This document shows, one piece after another, positions 1 to 7,146 of a DNA stretch of 9,177 nt (position 1 is the first letter of the stretch; each line of letters begins with the position of its first letter). The translations under genes were made by a program, and so were the position numbers. This stretch comes from Thiobacillus sp. UBA6918. GTDB lineage: Bacteria > Pseudomonadota > Gammaproteobacteria > Burkholderiales > Thiobacillaceae. The notes beneath the pieces were generated by a model. That model was not told the origin of the DNA. It saw nothing but the letters and a program-made list of their open reading frames with translations, and ran no database searches. The stretch covers positions 689 through 9,865 of the forward strand of contig DKAU01000021.1 in the NCBI GenBank assembly GCA_002450925.1. The letters run 5' to 3'.

Positions 1-1040
1 CGCGCGGCTTCCTTGCCGTACAGGTGAAGCTTGATGTTGGGATGCGCGAGCAGTTTGTCCCAGTGTGGGCCGCCGTTAACCCAGCGGTCGCCCAGGATGT
101 TGACCATGACGACTGGTGACAGCAGTCGGGTGTCACCCAGCGGCAAGCTGCACAGTGCGCGCACCTGTTGTTCGAACTGGTCTGTTGCACAGGCGTCCAG
201 CGTGTAGTGACCTGAGTTGTGCGGGCGCGGCGCGATTTCGTTGACCAGCAGCTTGCCATCGGCCACAAAGAATTCGACAGCCATGACTCCCACGTAGCCA
301 AGCTTGGCGGCCACATTGCGCGCCATCTCAATCGCAGTTTGTGCAATCGCATCACTGACTCGTGCCGGCACGATGGAAACATCGAGAATGCCGTTCTCAT
401 GGCGGTTTTCTGCAACCGGAAACAGCGCGCAATTACCCGCATCGTCGCGTACCAGCACCACGGAAACTTCACGCTCGAGATTGACGAACCCTTCCAGCAC
501 ACAGGCAATGCCTTTTAACTCGGCGAAAGCGGCCTTGAGTTCTTCCATTGAAGACACGCGGTACTGTCCCTTGCCGTCGTAGCCGAAACGGCTCACCTTC
601 AATATCGCGGGGAATCCCGTCGCTTTAGCACCTGCATCCAGGTCAGCTTCGCTATTCAGCAATGCAAACGGCGCGGTGGCAAAACCGTTGTCCGCAAGCC
701 AGCTTTTCTCACGGCTTCTGTCCTGCACGATTGCCACTGCATCCGCACCGGGCGAGACGCGGCAGTTTTTGGCCAGTTCGATGAGGCTCTCTGCCGGGAC
801 ATTTTCGAATTCGGTGGTGACGGCCGCGCAGGCGTCGCCAAGCTTTTTAAGCGCGCCGTGGTCGACATAATCGGCCTGCAGGTGAACGTCAGCCATCTGG
901 CCAGCTGGGCTTTGGGGATCGGGATCCAGCACCATGACCTTGTAGCCCATGGTGCGGGCGGCGATGGTGAACATGCGGCCAAGCTGGCCGCCGCCCAGAA
1001 TACCCAGTGTATTTCCGGGCAATATAGGAAGCTTGCTCAT
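1..1040 (-). CDS. purK: PurK, N5-carboxyaminoimidazole ribonucleotide synthase (C-terminus cut by window edge)
   Basis: PurK is a cytoplasmic ATP-grasp enzyme that carboxylates AIR with ATP and bicarbonate to give N5-CAIR, step 6a of purine synthesis. I translated the minus strand from the ATG at 1040-1038 and found 346 uninterrupted codons to the window edge. The N-terminal glycine-rich motif GILGGGQLGRM lies at residues 13-23, the ATP-grasp segment RFGYDGKGQ at 151-159, and the family signature NEIAPRPHNSGH at 267-278. PurK proteins are usually about 355-380 residues, so only a short C-terminal piece should be missing. The start lies 9 bases after the purE stop with only a weak ribosome-binding site, which suggests an operon with translational coupling. 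The gene is intact as far as it can be read. Confidence 0.97.
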   Translation of the reverse strand, partial: MSKLPILPGNTLGILGGGQLGRMFTIAARTMGYKVMVLDPDPQSPAGQMADVHLQADYVDHGALKKLGDACAAVTTEFENVPAESLIELAKNCRVSPGADAVAIVQDRSREKSWLADNGFATAPFALLNSEADLDAGAKATGFPAILKVSRFGYDGKGQYRVSSMEELKAAFAELKGIACVLEGFVNLEREVSVVLVRDDAGNCALFPVAENRHENGILDVSIVPARVSDAIAQTAIEMARNVAAKLGYVGVMAVEFFVADGKLLVNEIAPRPHNSGHYTLDACATDQFEQQVRALCSLPLGDTRLLSPVVMVNILGDRWVNGGPHWDKLLAHPNIKLHLYGKEAA

Positions 1041-1049
1041 TACTTTTAA

Positions 1050-1541
1050 TTAACTTTCGGGCAGCTGCATAGCCAGCACGGTCTCAGTCAGATCCGCGCG
1101 GAATTTCTCCAGTTTCTTCGCAACCTCGGGATTGTCACGCGCGATCATGGACACGGCGAACAACCCGGCATTGGCAGCCCCCGCCTCGCCGATGGCGAAG
1201 GTGGCAACGGGAATGCCTTTGGGCATCTGAACGATGGAATAAAGCGAGTCCTGGCCTTTTAGATACTTGGACGGCACCGGCACGCCCAGCACCGGCACGA
1301 TGGTCTTGGCAGCAAGCATGCCCGGCAAATGGGCCGCACCTCCTGCCCCGGCGATGATGGCCTTCAGGCCCCGTGATTCGGCACTGGCGGCGTATTCGTA
1401 CAAAAGATCGGGAGTGCGGTGGGCGGAAACTACCTTTGCTTCATGGGGGATGCCGAAGGCCTGCAACTGGGCCACGGCATGCTGCATGACCTCCCAGTCG
1501 CTGGAAGAACCCATGACGACACCGACAAGGGGCTGGGACAT
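1050..1541 (-). CDS. purE: PurE, N5-carboxyaminoimidazole ribonucleotide mutase (class I)
   Basis: PurE moves the carboxyl group of N5-CAIR to carbon 4, making CAIR, and so acts directly on the PurK product. The 163-residue protein has the usual class I length. Visible motifs are GSSSDW at residues 11-16 (phosphate and nucleotide binding), SAHRTP at 39-44 with the expected catalytic His41, the glycine-rich GAGGAAHLPGM at 65-75, and GQDSLYSIVQMP at 96-107. This pattern fits the bacterial mutase rather than the class II AIR carboxylase, and the adjacent purK agrees. The ATG start is supported by an AGGA motif 6 bases upstream (minus strand, 1551-1548). It is the first gene of a purE-purK operon and is divergent from the YdcH-like gene. 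Confidence 0.98.
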   Translation of the reverse strand: MSQPLVGVVMGSSSDWEVMQHAVAQLQAFGIPHEAKVVSAHRTPDLLYEYAASAESRGLKAIIAGAGGAAHLPGMLAAKTIVPVLGVPVPSKYLKGQDSLYSIVQMPKGIPVATFAIGEAGAANAGLFAVSMIARDNPEVAKKLEKFRADLTETVLAMQLPES

Positions 1542-1599
1542 GGCTGATCCTGCTTGTTATAAAGTGTATATTCTACTCAAACAGACCCCGGGCCACCTT
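1542..1599. promoter_or_regulatory. Divergent intergenic region that should hold the purEK and ydcH-like promoters
   Basis: This 58-bp gap lies between two divergent start codons, so both promoters probably sit here or just inside the neighbouring genes. Its centre is AT-rich (about 1554-1580) within otherwise GC-rich sequence. On the plus strand TATATT (1567-1572) could be a -10 box; the best -35 at 17-bp spacing is a poor CTGATC (1544-1549). On the minus strand TATACA (1570-1565) would put transcription start shortly before the purE ribosome site, but no good -35 is visible. I see no match to the gamma-proteobacterial PurR operator and no repeated Pho box. Only the location is well supported; the individual boxes are guesses. 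Confidence 0.4.
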
Positions 1600-1815
1600 A
1601 TGTCCGCACTCAACGATTCAGAAACCGTCCGCATCAAGGTGCGCATCTCTGCGCTGGAAACCGAGCATCGCGACCTGGACGCAATTATCAACCACCTAGA
1701 AGCCACGGATTTTGGTGACAAGTTCGCCCTGCAGCGCCTGAAAAAGCGAAAACTTCACCTCAGGGACGAGATCGAGCAAATGAACATGCAGTTGGTGCCC
1801 GATATCCCCGCCTGA
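1600..1815 (+). CDS. YdcH family (DUF465) small coiled-coil protein
   Basis: This is a 71-residue, highly charged protein predicted to be almost entirely helical. It carries the YdcH/DUF465 pattern: a first helix with LETEHRDLDAIINHLE (residues 19-34), then the basic stretch LQRLKKRKLHLRDEIEQM (44-61). Family members are short, cytoplasmic, antiparallel coiled-coil proteins with no established biochemical role. The reading frame stays open upstream to 1267, but that extension lies over purE on the other strand and would be about 110 residues of unrelated sequence. The ATG at 1600, where the family resemblance begins, is therefore the start, although it has no clear Shine-Dalgarno motif. psiE follows after 17 bases, so the two are probably co-transcribed. 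Confidence 0.88.
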   Translation: MSALNDSETVRIKVRISALETEHRDLDAIINHLEATDFGDKFALQRLKKRKLHLRDEIEQMNMQLVPDIPA

Positions 1816-1832
1816 CAGAGAAAGCACACGAC

Positions 1833-2240
1833 ATGCCGACCCAATTCATCAAAAACTTCAATAAATCCGCCCTGGCTCTGCTGGAACACATCGGTCTTGG
1901 CATCATCGCGATTGCCACCGTCGTCGCAGCAGCCAGTGAGGTACGCGTCATGTTTGACGCCGGCACGGTTACCCTCACCGACCTGCTCTTGCTGTTTCTC
2001 TACCTGGAAGTGCTGTCGATGGTGTCGGTGTATTACCGCCAGGGCAAGCTGCCCATCCGCTACCCTTTATACATCGCCATGATCGCGCTGGCGCGGTACC
2101 TGATTCTTGAGATGAAGAACATCACCGAAATCCGCATGCTGGTGGTGGCTGGAGCGATTCTGCTATTGGCCATCGCAGTCCTTGCCATCCGCTACGGTCA
2201 CGTTAAGCTGCCCTATACAGAAGACGGCTCGAGCGAATAA
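1833..2240 (+). CDS. psiE: PsiE family inner-membrane protein
   Basis: This 135-residue protein has about four membrane helices (roughly residues 14-35, 48-68, 76-92 and 101-121). The resemblance to E. coli PsiE (136 residues) is clearest from LLLLFLYLEV (51-60) through KLPIRYPLYI (72-81), an aromatic and basic loop leading into helix three, and continues into the AILLLAI segment of helix four. PsiE was named in E. coli for induction by phosphate starvation; its molecular function is not known. I see no Pho box in the leader, so phosphate control should not be assumed here. The ribosome site is weak (AGAGAAAG lies well upstream). The gene follows the YdcH-like gene by 17 bases and converges on the next gene with only 3 bases between stop codons. 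Confidence 0.88.
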   Translation: MPTQFIKNFNKSALALLEHIGLGIIAIATVVAAASEVRVMFDAGTVTLTDLLLLFLYLEVLSMVSVYYRQGKLPIRYPLYIAMIALARYLILEMKNITEIRMLVVAGAILLLAIAVLAIRYGHVKLPYTEDGSSE

Positions 2241-2243
2241 GCC

Positions 2244-2651
2244 CTAGTCCTTCTTGCCGGTAAACGGGAGCACGGCAGCGGGTTCGCTGATGCGCTCCTT
2301 GTCGGCCATGGCCTGCATGGCCTTGGGAAATTCGGTCATCAGCCGTGACATGACCGGCAGCGATTCCCGCGTATAGAAAGCCACGTCGAAGGCAATGCTC
2401 TCGTCGAGCGCCGTTCTATCCTGGCGCTGGAAATTCTGCCAGGCGAGTTGTACCTGGCCGGGCAATTCACGGTCCACGAACACGATTTCTTCCTGATCGA
2501 TAATGCCCAGGTACTGCATGCTGCGAATGGGCACAAATACACAGGGACCGCCTGCGCGAGCAAGCAGAAGGTGCGCGAGGTTGTACATGGATGCCGGCAA
2601 ATGCCTGCTCTCGCGTAGAATCGGGGCTTCCCGGTATAACGTCAGTTCCAT
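2244..2651 (-). CDS. Uncharacterised small soluble protein, divergent from the rRNA methyltransferase gene
   Basis: I do not recognise a named family. The protein is 135 residues from the ATG at 2651, with no signal peptide or membrane helix, so it is probably cytoplasmic. Visible features are an amphipathic segment SMYNLAHLLLARAGG (residues 21-35), a strand-rich core with CVFVPIR (37-43) and EEIVFVD (54-60), and a charged helical C-terminal half rich in Met, Arg and Glu ending in GKKD. The frame could start 7 codons earlier at a TTG (2672), but that would overlap the methyltransferase start and has no better ribosome site. I chose the ATG because GGGA lies 6 bases before it. An unbroken frame and a compact fit between neighbours argue for a real gene. 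Function is unknown. Confidence 0.72.
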   Translation of the reverse strand: MELTLYREAPILRESRHLPASMYNLAHLLLARAGGPCVFVPIRSMQYLGIIDQEEIVFVDRELPGQVQLAWQNFQRQDRTALDESIAFDVAFYTRESLPVMSRLMTEFPKAMQAMADKERISEPAAVLPFTGKKD

Positions 2652-2661
2652 ATTCTTTCCC
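2652..2661 (-). promoter_or_regulatory. Ribosome-binding site deciding the start of the uncharacterised gene
   Basis: Read on the minus strand, the ten bases before the ATG at 2651 are GGGAAAGAAT. The GGGA lies 6 bases from the start codon, which is normal Shine-Dalgarno spacing, though the match is only moderate. This favours the ATG over the upstream TTG at 2672. The same ten bases are the whole gap to the GTG of the methyltransferase gene on the other strand, so this site and that gene's translation start are packed together. Confidence 0.5.
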
Positions 2662-3921
2662 GTGTCGCTCAAACTTACCCCAGCACAGTTTCAGGAAGCA
2701 AGTGCCCTGTTGGTAGAGGTGTTGCAATTCGCCGCCCCCGCCGATGCGCTGCTGTCCGCCCATTTTCGTCGCAACCCCAAGCTGGGCAGCCAGGATCGCG
2801 CCCTCATTGCTGATTGTGTCTATGGCGTTCTTCGAAAGTTCCTGGCCCTGCGCTGGTTGATGCCGGAAGGCACGCCACGCTTGTGGCTTCTGGTGTGGCT
2901 CGCCCGTTTTCAGGGGATCAGCCTGCGCGAACTGGAACCACTGATCCGCGAAAAAGATCGCGAAAAGCTTTTAGAAGCAAAATCAAAACCGCTTGAAGGT
3001 GCGCCCCTGAGTGTTCATGCCGAATTGCCTGACTGGGTGATCGGTTCGCTGCAGGCAACACAAAGTGATGCAGAGATTCTGACGCTGGGCCGGGCGCTGC
3101 AAACAGCCGCGCCCCTGGACCTGCGCGTTAACACCCTGAAGGACAGCCGCGAAGCCGTGCTGGACTTGCTGATCAAACAAGGCGTCCAGGCTCAGGCCAC
3201 GCCCTACTCGCCCTGGGGTATCCGCATCAAGACCCCGCTGGATTTGTCGCGCCATGTTTTGTTCAAAAAGGGTGTGATCGAAGTGCAGGACGAAGGCAGC
3301 CAGCTGCTTGCCCTGCTGACCGGAGCGCGCCGCGGCGAAATGGTCGCGGACCTTTGCGCCGGAGCAGGCGGAAAGACCCTGGCACTGGGTGCAGCCATGG
3401 CATCCAGCGGACGGCTCTATGCATTCGATATCAATGAAAAGCGCCTGGGCAAGCTCTCGCCACGACTAAAACGATCCGGGCTTTCGAATGTGACCGCGCA
3501 GCTCATCAACAGCGAAAATGACACGCGCCTGAAAAGGCTAGCCGGGAAACTCGATCGCGTGCTGATCGACGCCCCCTGCTCGGGCTTGGGTACTCTGCGA
3601 CGCAACCCGGATTTGAAATTTCGCCAGTCGCCTGAGACGGTGGCCTCTCTCACCCAGACCCAGGCAAGCCTGATCCGCGCGGGTGCAAAGATGCTCAAAC
3701 CCGGAGGCCGTCTGGTTTATGCGACCTGCAGTCTGCTGCCGCAGGAAAATCAAAATATCGTCGAAGCTTTTCTTGGCGAACATCCGGAATTCGTACTTGT
3801 GCCTGCCACAGACGCACTTGCATCGCAGCGCATTGAATTGAACACCGGGGACTTTTTGCAAATGAGTCCGGCCAGACATGGCACGGATGGCTTTTTTGCG
3901 GCACTATTACAAAAACAATAA
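2662..3921 (+). CDS. RsmB/NOP family rRNA (cytosine-5) methyltransferase
   Basis: This is a cytoplasmic SAM-dependent RNA m5C methyltransferase of 419 residues, close to E. coli RsmB (429), which modifies C967 of 16S rRNA. The catalytic half shows the SAM-binding motif DLCAGAGGKT (residues 230-239), DAPCSG with Cys306 (motif IV) and ATCS with Cys356 (motif VI). Both cysteines of the known two-cysteine mechanism are present, the motif VI one acting as nucleophile in the family. The first 140 or so residues are helical and fit a NusB-like RNA-binding domain, but diverge from classical RsmB, so the exact target base is uncertain. The frame stays open upstream to 2503, but family-like sequence begins at the GTG at 2662 (SLKLTPAQF), so I start there despite a poor ribosome site. 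It is not next to def or fmt, the usual rsmB neighbours in E. coli. Confidence 0.9.
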   Translation: MSLKLTPAQFQEASALLVEVLQFAAPADALLSAHFRRNPKLGSQDRALIADCVYGVLRKFLALRWLMPEGTPRLWLLVWLARFQGISLRELEPLIREKDREKLLEAKSKPLEGAPLSVHAELPDWVIGSLQATQSDAEILTLGRALQTAAPLDLRVNTLKDSREAVLDLLIKQGVQAQATPYSPWGIRIKTPLDLSRHVLFKKGVIEVQDEGSQLLALLTGARRGEMVADLCAGAGGKTLALGAAMASSGRLYAFDINEKRLGKLSPRLKRSGLSNVTAQLINSENDTRLKRLAGKLDRVLIDAPCSGLGTLRRNPDLKFRQSPETVASLTQTQASLIRAGAKMLKPGGRLVYATCSLLPQENQNIVEAFLGEHPEFVLVPATDALASQRIELNTGDFLQMSPARHGTDGFFAALLQKQ

Positions 3922-3970
3922 CAGTAGTTCTTTACAGAGCTAGCAAAACAGTAACAGGCAACTAGCCATG

Positions 3971-3975
3971 GGAGG
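3971..3975 (+). promoter_or_regulatory. Ribosome-binding site of the acyl-CoA ligase gene, long spacing
   Basis: GGAGG is a full match to the anti-Shine-Dalgarno core but lies 11 bases before the ATG at 3987, longer than the usual 5-9. It supports 3987 as the start. An ATG at 3968, just upstream, is in another frame and leads nowhere. Confidence 0.6.
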
Positions 3976-3986
3976 CTGCCCGGTTA

Positions 3987-5789
3987 ATGTCTTTCGCTAT
4001 CAATCCTGATCACGTCCGGACTCTTTCCGGCCTGTTCCGCGAGCGCGTCGCACTCACTCCGGACAAGGCGGCTTATCGCCAGTTCGATGGCGAGTCTCAA
4101 ACCTGGATCTCATTTACCTGGGCCGATGTCGCCCTCGAGGTTGCCCGCTGGCAGGCTGCGCTGGCGAAAGAAGAGCTCGCGCCCGGCGACCGGGTTGCTG
4201 TCATGCTGAAAAACTGCGTGGAATGGGTGATATTCGACCAGGCCGCGCTGGGATTGGGGCTGGTGATAGTGCCGCTCTACCTGGACGATCGTCCCGACAA
4301 CGCCGCCTGGATCATCAATAACTCCGGCGCCCGACTGCTGCTGGTAGAAGGCCGGTTCCAGCATCGCAAGGTGGCCGAGATCCTTGCCGGTTCACCCGAC
4401 CTCGAACGCGTAATCAGTCTGCTTCCGCCAGAAAGCCTGACTGAATGGAGCAGCAAGATCAAAGTGGCAAAAGCTTGGTTAAAGGAGGCGGAGGGCACTG
4501 AAATCCCGACACGCCACTTATCGCCAGACATGCTTGCCTCCATTGTCTACACCTCCGGCACGACCGGGCGGCCAAAAGGGGTGATGCTTACCCACGAGAA
4601 CATGCTCTGGAACGCCTGGTATGCCAGCCGCTGCGCCACTTTTGGCAAAGACGAGACATTCCTGTCGTTTCTGCCGCTCTCGCATACGCTGGAACGCACC
4701 GGCGGCTACTACCTGCCCATGCTGCTTGGTTGTGAGGTTGCCTACGCACGCTCCATCAATTTGCTGGCCCAGGATTTGCAAACCATCCGCCCGACAGTCC
4801 TGATCTCGGTACCGCGCATCTACGAACGCGTCTATACCCGTATCCAGGACACGCTCGAAAAAAAGGGTGCCGCGGCGCAATCATTGTTTAATCAGGCAGT
4901 GGATGTCGGCTGGCATCGGTTTGAGTATGAGCAGGGGCGCGCATCATGGCACCCCAAGCTGCTGACCTGGCCTTTGCTCAAGAAACTGGTGGCGGACGGC
5001 ATTACCGAAAAACTCGGCGGCCGGCTCAGAATCGCAGTTTCCGGCGGTGCCGCACTTTCGCCAGAAATTGCCAAGGTGTTCATCGGGCTCGGTGTGCCTA
5101 TCCTGCAAGGCTACGGTCTGACGGAGACCAGCCCGGTCATTACCGCCAACCGACCCGATTCGAACATCCCCTCCAGCATCGGCCAGCCCGTTCAGGGTGT
5201 GGAAGTGAAAATCGGCGACAACAACGAACTGCTGAGCCGCAGCCGCTGCGTCATGCGCGGCTACTGGAACAATCCGGAAGCCACGGACGCTACCGTCGAC
5301 GGGGCCGGTTGGCTGCATAGCGGTGACCAGGTAAGCGTGGACGAATACGGCCACTACCACATCACCGGCCGCATCAAGGACATCATCGTCCTTTCCAACG
5401 GGGAGAAGGTGCCGCCCGAGGACATGGAAGCCGCCATCGCACTCGATTCCCTGTTTGAACAGGTTCTGGTCGTCGGGGAAGGCCGCCCCAGCCTGGCCGC
5501 AGTAGTTGTGCTGAACGGCGAGCACTGGGAATCCTGGTGCAAAGACCATCACCTGGATGCCTCGCAGCCGGATATACTGAAAGACACCCGTGTCAACAAA
5601 ATGCTTTTGGCCCGGGTTGCGGCCCATATAAAGGGTTTTCCGGGGTATGCCCAAGTCAGGCGTGCCTGCTTTACGATGCAGCCCTGGACAACGGAAGACG
5701 GATTGTTGACCCCAACAATGAAGAAGAAGCGGGGACCGATAGCTGCCCGCCATGAAAAGGAAATCGAGGCTCTGTTTGCAGGCCTTTGA
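3987..5789 (+). CDS. Long-chain fatty acid--CoA ligase (AMP-forming, FAA1-type acyl-CoA synthetase)
   Basis: This ligase activates a fatty acid with ATP and then loads it on CoA, releasing AMP and pyrophosphate. The 600-residue length and sequence fit the FAA1-like long-chain branch of the ANL superfamily. Motifs occur in order: the P-loop-like YTSGTTGRPKGVM starting at residue 188; FLPLSHTLERTGGYYLPML, typical of the long-chain branch; GYGLTETSP at 375-383; SGD at 445-447; GRIKD at 461-465, beside the hinge; and C-terminal LTPTMK ending at Lys579, the expected catalytic lysine. All key residues are present, so it should be active. The segment before MRGYW reads ELLSRSRCV, somewhat unlike the usual ELLVRGPNV. 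fadL follows 33 bases later with no terminator between, which points to uptake-coupled activation. Chain-length preference cannot be read from sequence. Confidence 0.95.
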   Translation: MSFAINPDHVRTLSGLFRERVALTPDKAAYRQFDGESQTWISFTWADVALEVARWQAALAKEELAPGDRVAVMLKNCVEWVIFDQAALGLGLVIVPLYLDDRPDNAAWIINNSGARLLLVEGRFQHRKVAEILAGSPDLERVISLLPPESLTEWSSKIKVAKAWLKEAEGTEIPTRHLSPDMLASIVYTSGTTGRPKGVMLTHENMLWNAWYASRCATFGKDETFLSFLPLSHTLERTGGYYLPMLLGCEVAYARSINLLAQDLQTIRPTVLISVPRIYERVYTRIQDTLEKKGAAAQSLFNQAVDVGWHRFEYEQGRASWHPKLLTWPLLKKLVADGITEKLGGRLRIAVSGGAALSPEIAKVFIGLGVPILQGYGLTETSPVITANRPDSNIPSSIGQPVQGVEVKIGDNNELLSRSRCVMRGYWNNPEATDATVDGAGWLHSGDQVSVDEYGHYHITGRIKDIIVLSNGEKVPPEDMEAAIALDSLFEQVLVVGEGRPSLAAVVVLNGEHWESWCKDHHLDASQPDILKDTRVNKMLLARVAAHIKGFPGYAQVRRACFTMQPWTTEDGLLTPTMKKKRGPIAARHEKEIEALFAGL

Positions 5790-5806
5790 AAACAGCAAGA
5801 ACAGTC

Positions 5807-5812
5807 AAGGAG
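5807..5812 (+). promoter_or_regulatory. Ribosome-binding site of the fadL-type gene
   Basis: AAGGAG lies 10 bases before the ATG at 5823 and is the only clear start signal in the 33-base gap after the ligase gene. Together with an immediate signal peptide it fixes this start. Confidence 0.75.
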
Positions 5813-5822
5813 ACAACACATC

Positions 5823-7100
5823 ATGCACAAGCTAAACCTGAAGCCCCTCGCACTTTTGATGGCCGGATTGTCCTGCAATGCCTTCGCGTCCGGTTTCCAG
5901 CTGCTGGAACAGAATGCTTCCGGCCTTGGTAACGCCTATGCCGGCTCGGCGGTTGTCGCAGAAAACGCCAGCACGATTTTCTTCAACCCCGCCGGAATGA
6001 CCCAGTTGAAGCCTAGAGAAGTTTCAGTTGGTTTGAACACCGTCATCACCAGCTTTGACTTCACGAACAGCGGTTCCCTGGGTACAGGCGCCTTGGCGGG
6101 CGCAGGAAATGGCGGGGACGCCGGCGGCGTTGCCCTCATTCCCAATGGCTATCTATCCTATGCCCTCAACAAGGACCTCTATCTGGGATTCGGTGTTTCT
6201 GCACCCTTTGGACTTAAAACGGAATATGACAACCCATGGCTGGGGGGTGCCCAGGCTCTACTGTTTGATATCAAGACCATCAACCTGAATCCGTCTGTGG
6301 CGTATCGGGTGAACGATTCCATCTCGCTGGGCGCGGGACTGGATTACATGTACATGGATGCCGAGTATCAGCGACTCGCTGCAGTACTGGACGCGAATTA
6401 TGCTTCCACGCTGGTCAAGTTAACTGCAGATGATACTGCTCTGGGCTGGAATATCGGCGGGCTTTTCAAGGTGTCTGACAACACTAGTATTGGCTTGTCC
6501 TATCGCTCCAAAGTCAAACAGAAACTTGAAGGAACCCTTGCCGTTTCCGGCACGCTCGCCGGTCTGGCACCCGCGCTCACAACAGGCAGCGCAAAAGCTG
6601 ATATCGAGCTGCCTGACACCTTCATATTCAGCGTCAAGCAGGATCTGAACAAGGACTGGCAAATGCTGGCCGATATTTCCTGGACAGGATGGAGCAGCGT
6701 GGACCAGGTCAACATTGTTCGAACCAGTGGCGCTCTATCGGGTGCAACGGTACAAACGCTTGATGCGCATTTCCGCGACACATGGCGTTTTGCCTTGGGA
6801 GCAACCCAGCGCTACAACGACAGCTGGAAAATCAAGTACGGCGTAGCTTTTGACCAAAGCCCCGTTCGAGATGCCGCCCACCGCCTGGTTTCACTTCCGG
6901 ACAACAATCGCGTCTGGTTATCTCTGGGCGCCCAGTGGAAACCGGACAACTCTTCCGCGCTGGATTTCGGTCTCTCTTACCTAGTGATTGGCGATTCTGA
7001 TATCAGCAACAACCAGGCTGCTTCAGGTCGTGGATGGGTCATTGGCAATTATGAAAGCAGTGTGATCATTCTTGGTGCGCAGTATTCCCTCGCATTTTGA
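5823..7100 (+). CDS. fadL: Outer-membrane long-chain fatty acid transporter, OmpP1/FadL family
   Basis: FadL proteins are 14-stranded outer-membrane barrels that take up long-chain fatty acids or other hydrophobic compounds by lateral diffusion. The 425-residue protein starts with a signal peptide (basic MHKLNLK, hydrophobic LALLMAGL) with likely cleavage after AFA at residue 22. The mature start SGFQLLEQNASGLGNAYAG and the NPAG motif at 55-58 form the typical N-terminal hatch. Alternating-hydrophobicity strands follow, and the protein ends in a strand with terminal Phe (QYSLAF), the outer-membrane assembly signal. Length is close to E. coli FadL (446). Clustering with a long-chain acyl-CoA ligase supports a fatty acid substrate, but family members also transport aromatic hydrocarbons, so the substrate is inferred. 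A strong terminator follows 46 bases after the stop. Confidence 0.93.
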   Translation: MHKLNLKPLALLMAGLSCNAFASGFQLLEQNASGLGNAYAGSAVVAENASTIFFNPAGMTQLKPREVSVGLNTVITSFDFTNSGSLGTGALAGAGNGGDAGGVALIPNGYLSYALNKDLYLGFGVSAPFGLKTEYDNPWLGGAQALLFDIKTINLNPSVAYRVNDSISLGAGLDYMYMDAEYQRLAAVLDANYASTLVKLTADDTALGWNIGGLFKVSDNTSIGLSYRSKVKQKLEGTLAVSGTLAGLAPALTTGSAKADIELPDTFIFSVKQDLNKDWQMLADISWTGWSSVDQVNIVRTSGALSGATVQTLDAHFRDTWRFALGATQRYNDSWKIKYGVAFDQSPVRDAAHRLVSLPDNNRVWLSLGAQWKPDNSSALDFGLSYLVIGDSDISNNQAASGRGWVIGNYESSVIILGAQYSLAF

Positions 7101-7146
7101 TTGAGCAATCCACCCAGCTGTTTGGGTTCCAATTACGAGTATGATT

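Noticed and set aside
1267..1599. A 182-residue plus-strand reading frame extending the YdcH-like protein upstream over purE
   Set aside because: The extra 111 residues are antisense to purE and have no family resemblance; YdcH proteins are about 70 residues and the match begins at the ATG at 1600.
2241..2243. A possible bidirectional terminator between psiE and the convergent gene
   Set aside because: The gap is only 3 bases and no hairpin with a T run is visible in the nearby coding ends.
2503..2661. Upstream extension of the methyltransferase to an ATG at 2503
   Set aside because: It would lie fully antisense to the minus-strand gene, and its translated sequence is Arg/Cys-rich and unlike the family; family-like sequence begins at SLKLTPAQF.
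3878..3902. A TGGCAC ... TTGC pattern resembling a sigma-54 promoter at the end of the methyltransferase gene
   Set aside because: The spacing between the two halves is too long for sigma-54, and the sequence encodes conserved C-terminal residues.
3920..3986. Repeated AACAG words and a GCTAG/CTAGC inverted repeat before the ligase gene, possibly an operator or promoter
   Set aside because: The words are short, irregularly spaced and match no FadR or PsrA site I know; TTTACA at 3931 lacks a good -10 partner. Chance is enough to explain them.
4944..5798. A 284-residue open frame on the minus strand across the ligase gene
   Set aside because: It is antisense to well-conserved ligase coding sequence, shows no recognisable domain, and is explained by the GC-rich codon pattern of the real gene.
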